The notes: generated by a model not told the origin, from the sequence alone. Counted from the first letter of the stretch, positions 1 to 6,747 are shown. The stretch is DNA of 7,002 nt from Flavobacteriia bacterium (GCA_009923965.1 RFSL01000049.1:1-7002), one strand, 5' to 3'. Numbers and translations: made by a program.

Positions 1-265
1 TCAAGCACAAGGAACAAGTTTATTTGTGTTAATGCTTCCAGTTGTTTCTTTTGCAGTATTAAATTATTGGAAAAGTGGAAATGTTAAATGGGAATATGGC
101 CTTGTAATCGCAATGACATTTATAGTAGGTGCATTTTTTGGATCAAAATTATCCTTAAAAATTTCTCCGGGTCTTGTGCAATTACTTTTTGGAATTTTAA
201 TGGCATATATTTCTTTTCGAATGATTCTTTCAGGCTACACTTCAATTTCTTCAGATGAATCTTGA
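1..265 (+). CDS. TauE/SafE (TSUP) family membrane permease, C-terminal part (5' truncated by window)
   Basis: The frame is open from base 2, so the gene begins before the window and 87 C-terminal residues are visible. Three hydrophobic stretches, at about residues 6-23, 33-52 and 59-77, are separated by short polar loops. The pattern GTSLF...LP...NYW.SGNV near the start of the fragment, followed by G.FFGSKLS and a final L.FG.LM.Y...RM helix, is typical of the second repeat of TSUP proteins. These are inner-membrane exporters or importers of sulfite, sulfoacetate and other small anions; the substrate cannot be read from this fragment. The stop codon (263-265) lies inside the next gene, whose ATG is at 255. 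The 11-base overlap implies co-transcription and perhaps translational coupling with the amidohydrolase. The neighbouring suf genes do not prove a sulfur substrate, because they are on the other strand and belong to a different unit. Confidence 0.8.
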   Translation, partial: QAQGTSLFVLMLPVVSFAVLNYWKSGNVKWEYGLVIAMTFIVGAFFGSKLSLKISPGLVQLLFGILMAYISFRMILSGYTSISSDES

Positions 266-1442
266 GCTAAAAGAATTACTTAGTACTAAAGTTTCCGCTA
301 TTTATGAAAAAATAAAGGGCTACAGGGAGCATTTGCATCAAAATCCAGAGCTTTCCTACAAGGAATTCAATACAATGGAATATGTTGCAGCAAAGCTCAA
401 AGAAATTGGAATTCCCTATGAAAAAGGTGTAGCTGGAACTGGAATTGCTGGCATTATTCGTTCTTCTAAACATTCAGAAAATCAAGCTTGCATAGGTTTG
501 CGCGCAGATTTAGATGCCTTGCCGATTCAGGAGCAAAATACAGCGTCTTATAAGTCAAAAGTTGAGGGCGTAATGCATGCTTGTGGACATGATGTTCATA
601 CATCTATTTTGCTTGGTGCTGCAGAGATTCTTTTTGAATTGCGTGAGGACTTAGAGCATCCTGTAAAACTAATTTTTCAACCAGGAGAAGAAAAAAATCC
701 AGGTGGTGCAAGTTTACTAATTGAAGCAGGTGTCTTAGAAAACCCAAAAGTTAAGGAAATGTATGCTCTTCATGTATTTCCTGAGTTAGAAGTTGGTAAA
801 TTGGCTATAAGACCAGGTTTAAATATGGCTTCTTGTGATGAACTTCATCTTGAAATTATTGGTGTTGGTGGTCATGGGGCTATGCCAGAGAAATGTATAA
901 ATCCAATTCTAATTGGTTCAGAATTTATTATTGAGGCACAAAACATCATTCATAAATCTTGCCCTAAGGAAGTTCCATGTGTAATAAGTTTTGGACATTT
1001 TAACGCTCTTGGCGCTACAAATGTAATTCCTGAACGTGCAGAAATAAAAGGCACTTTTCGAACTATGAATGAAGAATGGAGGCAAAAGGCAGCTATTCTA
1101 TTAATGGATTTAGCTAATAACTTAGAAAATAAGTACAAAGGAAATGTTAATTTGATCGTTTCAAAAGGTTATCCTTTTTTAAAGAATGATGAAGAACTCA
1201 CAGAAAAATTAAAAACAAAATTTGAATCTTTCTTTGGTCCGGAAAAGATTGAGGGATTAGCACTTCGCATGACTTCTGAAGATTTTTCATTTTACAGTCA
1301 AACGATTCCAGTTTGTTTTTTCCGTTTGGGAGTTGGAAACAAGGAAAAAGGAATTATTTATAGTGTCCATCATCCAAAGTTTGATGTTGATTCAGTGTGT
1401 TTAAAAACTGGGATGCTTGCAATGATTCAAGCTGCTTTATGA
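255..1442 (+). CDS. M20 family metallopeptidase / N-acyl-amino-acid amidohydrolase (M20D, IAA-amino acid hydrolase-like)
   Basis: This is a 395-residue cytosolic metalloenzyme of normal family length, with no signal peptide. M20D motifs appear in order: RADLDALPIQE at 83-93, MHACGHDVH at 107-115, FQPGEE at 141-146 followed by GGA at 150-152, ALHVFPELEVG at 171-181, the dimerisation-domain start GGHGAMPE at 205-212, TSEDFSFY at 340-347, and VHHPKFDVD at 371-379. By family comparison the di-metal ligands would be Cys110, His112, Glu146, His173 and His372, with Glu145 as the general base; all are present, so it is probably active. Family members cleave N-acyl or conjugated amino acids (hippurate, N-acetyl amino acids, auxin conjugates) by hydrolysing the amide bond. 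The natural substrate here is unknown. The ATG at 255 gives a normal N-terminus (an amphipathic helix leading into HLHQNPELS) and overlaps the permease by 11 bases. The TGA overlaps the next start as ATGA. The permease partner suggests uptake or export coupled to hydrolysis, but that is inference. Confidence 0.93.
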   Translation: MNLELKELLSTKVSAIYEKIKGYREHLHQNPELSYKEFNTMEYVAAKLKEIGIPYEKGVAGTGIAGIIRSSKHSENQACIGLRADLDALPIQEQNTASYKSKVEGVMHACGHDVHTSILLGAAEILFELREDLEHPVKLIFQPGEEKNPGGASLLIEAGVLENPKVKEMYALHVFPELEVGKLAIRPGLNMASCDELHLEIIGVGGHGAMPEKCINPILIGSEFIIEAQNIIHKSCPKEVPCVISFGHFNALGATNVIPERAEIKGTFRTMNEEWRQKAAILLMDLANNLENKYKGNVNLIVSKGYPFLKNDEELTEKLKTKFESFFGPEKIEGLALRMTSEDFSFYSQTIPVCFFRLGVGNKEKGIIYSVHHPKFDVDSVCLKTGMLAMIQAAL

Positions 1443-1870
1443 TTCGCATACTTTTTCTTATTCTAGTTTTATACTCTTGTTCAAAAGAAAAACAAGCGTA
1501 CAATAAACTAAATGGCATTTGGGAAGTAACTCAGGCGAGAATTGTAGATGGACAAGGATTTACATTTTATGATGATTCCCCAACAGGAACAATAGAATTT
1601 CAATCGAAAACAAAAGTTTGTTCTGCAACATTCGCTTTTTCTTATGAAAATTTAGCAGAAGTTCCATTGATGATTTATGACACTCTTGACTACAATTCAG
1701 CAACATTTGCATTAAATAATAAAGGAGAACAATTGGAGATAATTCAGGGTGGTTTTGGAAGTCTTTCGGATAAATTTAGAATTATTGTTTTAACAAAAGA
1801 TGCTTTAGTTATCGAATATTACGATTATCTAAACTATAAACTCAAGCGATTTACCCTTAGAAAAAAGTAA
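1439..1870 (+). CDS. Small lipoprotein, lipocalin-like domain
   Basis: I place the start at ATG 1439, which overlaps the amidohydrolase stop as ATGA. It gives a 143-residue protein with a textbook lipoprotein signal: Arg3, a hydrophobic core at residues 4-12 and the lipobox LYSC with the lipidated cysteine at 14. An upstream in-frame ATG at 1397 would put 14 polar residues in front of the signal and is unlikely. The mature part (about 130 residues) starts with LNGIWEV (24-30), then alternates beta-strand-like segments ending in a basic tail. This pattern is common in Bacteroidota lipocalin-like lipoproteins, which mostly lack an assigned function. The residues after Cys14 are S-K-E-K, not the acidic run described as a surface-export signal in Flavobacteriia, so periplasm-facing anchoring is the better guess. 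It is probably translated by coupling to the upstream gene. The stop (1868-1870) is one base from the convergent sufT stop. Confidence 0.8.
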   Translation: MIRILFLILVLYSCSKEKQAYNKLNGIWEVTQARIVDGQGFTFYDDSPTGTIEFQSKTKVCSATFAFSYENLAEVPLMIYDTLDYNSATFALNNKGEQLEIIQGGFGSLSDKFRIIVLTKDALVIEYYDYLNYKLKRFTLRKK

Positions 1871-1871
1871 T

Positions 1872-2177
1872 TTACAGAAAGCCCAATTCTAATTTTGCTT
1901 CTTCACTCATCATGTCTTTATCCCAAGGTGGATCAAAAACAATGTTCACTTTAGAACTTAGAACACCTTCAACAGTTGCAACTTTATCTTCGATTTCCTT
2001 CGGCATACTTTCAGCAACAGGGCAATTTGGGGAAGTTAGCGTCATTTCAATTGTAACATTTCCTTCTTCATCTATTTTTACCTCGTAAATCAAACCCAAT
2101 TCATATACATCAACAGGAATTTCTGGATCATAGATTGTTTTTAACATGCTCACAATTTTATTTTCTAGGTCTTCCAT
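1872..2177 (-). CDS. sufT: SUF-associated DUF59/MIP18-family protein (SufT-like)
   Basis: The protein has 101 residues and consists of a single DUF59 (MIP18/PaaD-like) domain. Landmarks are DPEIPV at 17-22 followed by YELGLIY at 25-31, TSPNCPVAESMP at 48-59 with the near-invariant Cys52, and the DPPW motif at 82-85 leading to the MSEEAKLELGF tail (90-100) that is typical of Bacteroidota SUF-linked members. DUF59 proteins assist maturation or carriage of Fe-S clusters; the conserved cysteine is thought to bind Fe or a cluster. It is the last gene of the sufS-sufE-sufT unit: its ATG is one base from the sufE stop, which points to translational coupling. The protein ends one base from the oppositely oriented lipoprotein gene. 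The family call is firm; the symbol sufT follows common usage for SUF-associated DUF59 genes and is less certain. Confidence 0.9.
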   Translation of the reverse strand: MEDLENKIVSMLKTIYDPEIPVDVYELGLIYEVKIDEEGNVTIEMTLTSPNCPVAESMPKEIEDKVATVEGVLSSKVNIVFDPPWDKDMMSEEAKLELGFL

Positions 2178-2178
2178 T

Positions 2179-2604
2179 TTAGTGTTGAATGTATTTAAGT
2201 GCTTCCATTTTTATTTTCTTTATCATGCCATTTAATCCATTAGCCCGAGTTGGAGAAAGGTGTTCTTGAAGTCCAATATCAGAAATAAACTTTAAATCAG
2301 TTTTTAGAATAGTTTCTGGATTTTCATCATTTAAAACGCGAATTAATAACCCAATAATTCCTTTGGTAATAATTGCCTCTGAATCTGCCGAAAACTGCAT
2401 TTTCCCATTAGTAAAAGCTGCATTTAGCCAAACACGAGATTGACAACCCTCAATTAATCGCTCATCTGTTTTTAATTCCTCTTGAATAAGGGGTAAATCT
2501 TTTCCAAGATCGATTAAGTATTCGTATTTAGCCATCCAATCGTCAAACATCTCAAATTCTGAAACGATTTCTTCTTGTTTTTCTTGGATAGTTTGAATTG
2601 CCAT
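2179..2604 (-). CDS. sufE: SufE, cysteine-desulfurase sulfur acceptor
   Basis: The protein has 141 residues, the usual SufE length, and is soluble and cytosolic. The signature IEGCQSRVW at 51-59 carries the acceptor cysteine, Cys54, which takes a persulfide from SufS and passes it to the scaffold. The C-terminal LSPTRANGL at 116-124 is the second conserved SufE block, and the WMAKYEYLIDLGKDLP stretch (23-38) matches the N-terminal helix-loop. SufE raises the activity of SufS and protects the sulfane sulfur from reductants. Its ATG shares a base with the sufS stop (TAATG on the minus strand), so it is probably made by re-initiation after sufS, which would keep the two partners in step. The sufT gene follows after one base. 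No conserved residue is missing. CsdE is the only realistic alternative, and the linkage to sufS and a DUF59 gene favours SufE. Confidence 0.94.
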   Translation of the reverse strand: MAIQTIQEKQEEIVSEFEMFDDWMAKYEYLIDLGKDLPLIQEELKTDERLIEGCQSRVWLNAAFTNGKMQFSADSEAIITKGIIGLLIRVLNDENPETILKTDLKFISDIGLQEHLSPTRANGLNGMIKKIKMEALKYIQH

Positions 2605-3839
2605 TATTTCAACATGTTTATACTTTTTTCTACTGCCTCCACAAATAAGTCAATTTCTTCTTTGGTATTATAAAAGGCAAAGGAAGCGCGTGTCGTCCCA
2701 GGTATTTTATAAAAATCCATCAGTGGTTGAGTGCAATGGTGACCAGTGCGAACAGCAATTCCTTGTTTATCAAGTAAGGTTCCAATATCAAAAGGGTGAA
2801 TTCCATCCACAGTAAAAGATATAACACTTGTTTTATTTTTTGCTTCACCAATGATTTGCAATCCTTCAAATGTATCTAAAAGATGTTCGGCATATTTTGT
2901 TAACTCTCCTTCGTGTTTTTGAGCTCCATCAAGATCAATTGAGTTTAAAAAGCCAACAGAAGTTCCTAAGCAAATACCACCAGCAATATGTGGAGTACCA
3001 GCTTCAAATTTAAAAGGTAATTCATTATAACTTGTGTGTTCAAACGTAACTCGTGAAATCATATCGCCACCACCTTGATAAGGCGGCATTCGATCCAACA
3101 GATCTTCTTTTCCATATAAAACTCCAATGCCAGTGGGCCCAAATAATTTATGGCTTGAAAAAACATAAAAATCGCAATCTAGATCTTTCACATCGATTTT
3201 CATATGTTGAATACTTTGGGCTCCATCTAATAGTACTTTAGCTCCAACAGCATGTGCTTTTTGTGTTAATTCTTTCACTGGATTAATTGTACCAAGTGTA
3301 TTTGAAATATGGGTAATCGCCAGTAATTTTGTTTTTTTCGAAAGCAATATATCAAATTCCTCTACAATTAATTCTCCTTTAAAATTGATAGGAGCTACAC
3401 GAAGTATCAGGCCTTTTCTTTGACAAAGCAATTGCCACGGAACGATATTAGAATGGTGTTCCATTGCAGTAATTAAAATTTCATCTCCGGCGGTCAATAA
3501 TTCTCCATAAGACGATGCAACAAGATTTATTCCGTCAGTTGTTCCTTTCGTAAAAATAACTTCTTCTGCTTTTCGTGCATTAATAAAGTGTTGAATTTTC
3601 TTACGTGCTTCTTCAAATTCTGTTGTGGCTTTTTGACTCATAAAATGAACACCACGATGTATGTTGGCATTTTCTTTAGAGTAGAATTTATTTATGGCAT
3701 TTAAAACGATTTGTGGTTTTTGAGAAGTTGCACCATTATCAAAATAGATTAAACTTTTGCCATAAATTTCTTGCCTTAATGCAGGAAATTCTTCCCGGAT
3801 TTCACGAACATTGAAAGGTTTTTTAATGATTTCTGTCAT
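2604..3839 (-). CDS. sufS: SufS, PLP-dependent cysteine desulfurase (group II)
   Basis: SufS converts L-cysteine to L-alanine plus an enzyme-bound persulfide, supplying sulfur for Fe-S clusters in the cytosol. From ATG 3839 the protein has 411 residues, close to the family norm. Visible features are YFDNGATSQKP near residue 32, EHHSNIVPW near 127 (PLP-stacking His), LLDGAQS with Asp205 and Gln208 (PLP ring contacts), SSHKLFGPTG with the Schiff-base Lys231, and RTGHHCTQP with the persulfide Cys369. The short loop around the cysteine and the sufE neighbour fit a group II enzyme. The frame also reaches a TTG at 3851, but that TTG lies inside a TAACTTTG promoter-like box and would add only four residues, so I prefer the ATG. 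The stop overlaps the sufE start by one base. No sufB, sufC or sufD gene is visible nearby. Confidence 0.95.
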   Translation of the reverse strand: MTEIIKKPFNVREIREEFPALRQEIYGKSLIYFDNGATSQKPQIVLNAINKFYSKENANIHRGVHFMSQKATTEFEEARKKIQHFINARKAEEVIFTKGTTDGINLVASSYGELLTAGDEILITAMEHHSNIVPWQLLCQRKGLILRVAPINFKGELIVEEFDILLSKKTKLLAITHISNTLGTINPVKELTQKAHAVGAKVLLDGAQSIQHMKIDVKDLDCDFYVFSSHKLFGPTGIGVLYGKEDLLDRMPPYQGGGDMISRVTFEHTSYNELPFKFEAGTPHIAGGICLGTSVGFLNSIDLDGAQKHEGELTKYAEHLLDTFEGLQIIGEAKNKTSVISFTVDGIHPFDIGTLLDKQGIAVRTGHHCTQPLMDFYKIPGTTRASFAFYNTKEEIDLFVEAVEKSINMLK

Positions 3840-3848
3840 AGTCAAGTA

Positions 3849-3856
3849 CAAAGTTA
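3849..3856 (-). promoter_or_regulatory. Putative Bacteroidota-type -7 promoter box for sufSET
   Basis: On the minus strand the bases read TAACTTTG, a full match to the TAnnTTTG -7 box of Bacteroidota housekeeping promoters. It ends 9 bases before the sufS ATG. If transcription starts a few bases downstream of the box, the leader would be only about 3-6 bases, almost leaderless. No good TTG/TTTG -33 element lies 17-23 bases upstream (the nearest is TTTC at 16), so the call rests mainly on the -7 box and its position in the largest intergenic gap of the window. Confidence 0.42.
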
Positions 3857-3912
3857 AGCATTCCCTTATTTTGAAACGTTCTAAACAGAAAAGAGTTTTA
3901 AAATAATGATAC

Positions 3913-5457
3913 TTATCTTGGCTTAAGGTTGATATATGGAATTAAAATTTCTTCCATTGAAATTCCACCATGTTGAAAAGTATTTTCGTAATAATTAACA
4001 AAATGATTGTAATTGTTAGGGTAAACAAAAAAATCTTGACCTTTTGCAAAAACAAATTCAGAAGACATTTTTAGTTTTGGCAAAAAAGCTTCCTGAGGAT
4101 TTTGCACCGAAAAAACCTCTTTTTTATTATAGCTTAAACCTCTTCCCACTTTATATCTCAAGTTAGAATTAGTGCTTTTTTCACCGACTATACGCACTGG
4201 ATTAGTTACTTTTATTGTTCCATGATCACTTGTAATCATTAGCCTTACACCAGCTTCCGCAATTTTTTTAATAATTTCTAAAAGTGGTGAATGTTCAATC
4301 CAAGAAACAGTGATAGAACGATAAGCCGCCTCATCTTCTGCCAATTCACGGATGATTTCCATTTCGGTTCTAGCATGAGAAAGCATATCTACGAAATTAT
4401 AGACAATGAAATTAACGTCATTCTCTTTTAATAGATGAAATTGCTCGCTTAATTTTTTTCCTGCTTCAACTTTAGTTATTTTATTATAGCTCCACTTTAC
4501 ATTTTTGCCCAAACGTTTTAAATGAGCCTCTAGGAAATCTTGTTCGTGCATGTTTTTTCCACCTTCATCATCTTCATTTTTCCAAAGCTGAGGAAAGCGT
4601 TTTTCAATTTCAGATGGAAGTAAACCTGCAAAAAATGCATTTCTAGCATAGTGTGTGGCTGTTGGAAGAATAGAATAAACAATTTCTTCTTCATCTTTAA
4701 CAAAATACTTTGCAAAAATAGGCTCAATCATTTTCCATTGATCAAAGCGCAAATTGTCAATTAGTAGAACTGCTATTTTTTCGCTTCCAATTTTCGGTGC
4801 TATTTTGTTTTTTATAACATTCTGAATCATTAAAGGAGCTTCTTCCGTTCCATTTAGCCAATCAAGGTAGTTATCTTCAATAAAATCTGCAAAAAGTTTA
4901 TTGGCTTCTTTTTTTTGCATTTCAAGAATTTCACGCATTCCAGATTCCTCAATTGTATCGAGTTCAATTTCCCAAAAAACTAGTTTCGCGTATAATTCTT
5001 TCCATTCTTCGGCATCCAATCTCCCGTTTAAAAGCATTCCTAATTGCCGAAATTCTTGCTGATAATTAGAATTTGTTTTTTGTGAAACCAATTTACTCTT
5101 ATCAAGAATTTTTTTGATGCTCAATAAAATTTGATTTGGATTTACAGGTTTGATGAGGTAATCTGCAATTTTACTTCCAATTGCTTCTTCCATTATATGT
5201 TCCTCTTCACTTTTTGTGATCATTACAACCGGCACGAGTGGAAAAGCTTCTTTTATCTGAGATAAGGTTTCAAGCCCAGAAAGTCCAGGCATATTTTCGT
5301 CTAGGAAGACAATATCGTAGCTCTTTTCATGGCATTTATCAACTGCATCAGAACCATTTGTAACTCCGTCAACTGAGTAACCTTTATTCTCTAAAAAAAG
5401 AATATGGGGCTTTAATAATTCAATTTCATCATCTGCCCAAAGAATTTTACCTTGCAT
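3913..5457 (-). CDS. porX: PorX, response regulator with PglZ-type phosphatase domain (type IX secretion regulator)
   Basis: The protein has 514 residues, the usual PorX length. Residues 1-120 are a CheY-like receiver: the acidic pair Asp9-Asp10, the phospho-acceptor Asp53 in FLDENMPG, Thr81 and Lys103 (LIKP) are all present. A helical linker (about 125-210) leads to a PglZ/alkaline-phosphatase-fold domain with LLIDNLRFDQW (231-241, Asp234), PTATHYARNAFF (265-276), VDMLSHAR (356-363), SDHGT (410-414) and QHGGISMEE (495-503), which supply the expected metal-binding Asp and His residues. In Bacteroidota, PorX is activated by the histidine kinase PorY, acts with the ECF factor SigP and is needed for type IX secretion and gliding. 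Published work on homologues reports Zn-dependent hydrolysis of oligonucleotides by the PglZ domain. It has no DNA-binding output domain. PorY is not in the window. Gene order: divergent from the HD gene and upstream of sufS on the same strand across a 73-base gap. Confidence 0.96.
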   Translation of the reverse strand: MQGKILWADDEIELLKPHILFLENKGYSVDGVTNGSDAVDKCHEKSYDIVFLDENMPGLSGLETLSQIKEAFPLVPVVMITKSEEEHIMEEAIGSKIADYLIKPVNPNQILLSIKKILDKSKLVSQKTNSNYQQEFRQLGMLLNGRLDAEEWKELYAKLVFWEIELDTIEESGMREILEMQKKEANKLFADFIEDNYLDWLNGTEEAPLMIQNVIKNKIAPKIGSEKIAVLLIDNLRFDQWKMIEPIFAKYFVKDEEEIVYSILPTATHYARNAFFAGLLPSEIEKRFPQLWKNEDDEGGKNMHEQDFLEAHLKRLGKNVKWSYNKITKVEAGKKLSEQFHLLKENDVNFIVYNFVDMLSHARTEMEIIRELAEDEAAYRSITVSWIEHSPLLEIIKKIAEAGVRLMITSDHGTIKVTNPVRIVGEKSTNSNLRYKVGRGLSYNKKEVFSVQNPQEAFLPKLKMSSEFVFAKGQDFFVYPNNYNHFVNYYENTFQHGGISMEEILIPYINLKPR

Positions 5458-5480
5458 TTGCCTTATTTTTAATAGCTTTG
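5452..5480 (+). promoter_or_regulatory. Putative Bacteroidota promoter (TTG-N18-TAGCTTTG) for the HD phosphohydrolase gene
   Basis: A TTG at 5452-5454 and TAGCTTTG at 5473-5480 are separated by 18 bases, matching the TTG-N(17-23)-TAnnTTTG consensus of Bacteroidota vegetative promoters. The -33 element lies within the first codons of the divergent porX gene. A start of transcription near 5484-5487 would leave a leader of about 20 bases before the TTG codon at 5505. The first in-frame TTG of the HD gene (5478-5480) is itself the end of this -7 box, so it would not be transcribed from this promoter. Confidence 0.52.
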
Positions 5481-5491
5481 AATAATTATTC

Positions 5492-5499
5492 TAAAGTTA
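5492..5499 (-). promoter_or_regulatory. Weak candidate -7 box for porX
   Basis: On the minus strand these bases read TAACTTTA, one mismatch from TAnnTTTG, and lie 34 bases upstream of the porX ATG. A TTA 18 bases further upstream is a poor -33 match. If used, the porX transcript would begin inside the 5' end of the divergent HD transcript, so the two promoters would overlap. I found nothing better in the region, but the match is weak. Confidence 0.22.
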
Positions 5500-5504
5500 A
5501 TCAA

Positions 5505-6746
5505 TTGCGACCGAACTTAAATCGAAATAACAAGAAGAAAATTGTTAACGACCCAGTATATGGTTTTATTTCCATACCTGATGAAATTATTTTTGATGTC
5601 ATAGAACATCCGTTCATGCAACGACTCCGTCGTATTATGCAATTAGGCTTAAGTCATCTTGTTTATCCAGGTGCAATTCACACGCGTTTTCATCATGTTT
5701 TGGGAGCGATGCATTTAATGTCTCAGGCAGTTTCAACAATTCGCAGAAAAGGAAATGACATTTCTTCGGAAGAGGAACGCGCTGTTTATTTAGCAATATT
5801 ACTTCACGACATCGGCCACGGACCTTTTAGTCATGCATTAGAATACGAAATTGTTTGTGGAGTTAGTCACGAGAAAATTTCGGGCTATTTTATAGATCGC
5901 TTAAGTTCTGAATTTGGAGAAGATTTAAATAGAGCACTTTTAATTTTTCAAAATAAGTATGAAAAGCCCTATTTACACCAGTTGGTTTCTAGTCAATTGG
6001 ACATGGACCGCTTGGATTATTTAAATCGTGATAGTTTTTATTCTGGAGTAAGTGAGGGAATTATTGGCAGCGAGCGCTTAATTGAAATGCTGAATGTTCA
6101 TGATGGACATTTGGTTCTTGAAGAAAAAGGAATTTATTCAATTGAAAAATTTATCGTTGCTCGGCGTTTGATGTATTGGCAAGTTTATTTACACAAGACT
6201 GTTGTTGCTGCAGAATACATGCTTATTTATACTTTGCGAAGGGCAAAAGAGTTGGTTAAAAACGGCGAAGTAATTTTTGCAAGTTCTGCCTTAAAGTTTT
6301 TTCTTGAAAATGATATAAAACAAGAAGATTTTGAGCAAAACCCTAAAGTTTTAGATTTTTTCGCTCAGCTCGATGATTATGATATTTTGGGAGCAATCAA
6401 AGAGTGGCAGAATAATTCAGATCAGGTTTTATCGATTCTTTCTAAGGCACTTGTGAACCGCAAACTTTTTAAAATTGAAATTTCAAAAGAGCCATTTAGT
6501 AATGCTAGAATTGAAAATGAAAAAAAGACGGTGCAGTCATTATATAATTTGACGCCTGAAGCTCTTGATTATTTTGTGTACTCGGATATTCTAACAAATA
6601 AAGCGTATAATCAAGACAAGGAAAATATCAATATTTTAATGAAGACTGGAGAAATAATTGATCTCACAAAAGCTTCTGATAATTTAAATATTTCAGCATT
6701 GGCTCAGCCAGTTGAAAAGTATTTTTTATGTTATCCAGTAGCCTGA
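5505..6746 (+). CDS. HD-domain phosphohydrolase (SAMHD1/dGTPase-like, YdhJ type)
   Basis: From TTG 5505 the protein has 413 residues; the frame reaches an earlier TTG at 5478 (422 residues), and residue numbers here use that longer form. No ATG or GTG is available near the N-terminus: the next Met is residue 47, inside the domain. The later TTG is preferred because the earlier one is part of a promoter-like TAGCTTTG box and the conserved block only begins at KKKIVNDPVYGFI (19-31). Motifs: HPFMQRLRRIMQLG (44-57), TRFHHVLGAMHL (69-80) with metal ligand His73, LLHDIGHGPFSH (108-119) with His110-Asp111, and QLDMDRLDYLNRDS (173-186) with Asp177. All HD-superfamily ligands are present, so it is probably an active soluble metal-dependent phosphohydrolase acting on (d)NTPs or related nucleotides; the substrate is unproven. 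The C-terminal 200 residues are helical and less recognisable. It is divergent from porX and convergent with the MscS gene. Confidence 0.9.
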   Translation: MRPNLNRNNKKKIVNDPVYGFISIPDEIIFDVIEHPFMQRLRRIMQLGLSHLVYPGAIHTRFHHVLGAMHLMSQAVSTIRRKGNDISSEEERAVYLAILLHDIGHGPFSHALEYEIVCGVSHEKISGYFIDRLSSEFGEDLNRALLIFQNKYEKPYLHQLVSSQLDMDRLDYLNRDSFYSGVSEGIIGSERLIEMLNVHDGHLVLEEKGIYSIEKFIVARRLMYWQVYLHKTVVAAEYMLIYTLRRAKELVKNGEVIFASSALKFFLENDIKQEDFEQNPKVLDFFAQLDDYDILGAIKEWQNNSDQVLSILSKALVNRKLFKIEISKEPFSNARIENEKKTVQSLYNLTPEALDYFVYSDILTNKAYNQDKENINILMKTGEIIDLTKASDNLNISALAQPVEKYFLCYPVA

Positions 6747-6747
6747 T

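Noticed and set aside
276..473. 65-codon open frame on the minus strand inside the amidohydrolase gene
   Set aside because: Antisense to a gene with all family motifs intact, low-complexity product, no recognisable domain.
950..1138. 62-codon minus-strand open frame inside the amidohydrolase gene
   Set aside because: Antisense shadow of conserved coding sequence with no similarity I can recognise.
3053..3241. 62-codon plus-strand open frame inside sufS
   Set aside because: Antisense to the PLP-lysine region of sufS; composition reflects the opposite-strand codons.
3868..3905. Possible terminator after porX: A-rich segment with an AAAC/GTTT inverted pair
   Set aside because: Only about four base pairs with an 8-base loop and no GC-rich stem; not supportable as a rho-independent terminator.
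4530..4727. 65-codon minus-strand open frame inside porX, in another frame
   Set aside because: Same-strand shadow rich in Lys, Phe and Met, in the middle of the intact PglZ domain.
5457..5480. TTTG at 5457-5460 as the -33 element of the HD promoter
   Set aside because: Spacing to TAGCTTTG is only 12 bases, too short; the TTG at 5452 gives 18 bases and fits the consensus.
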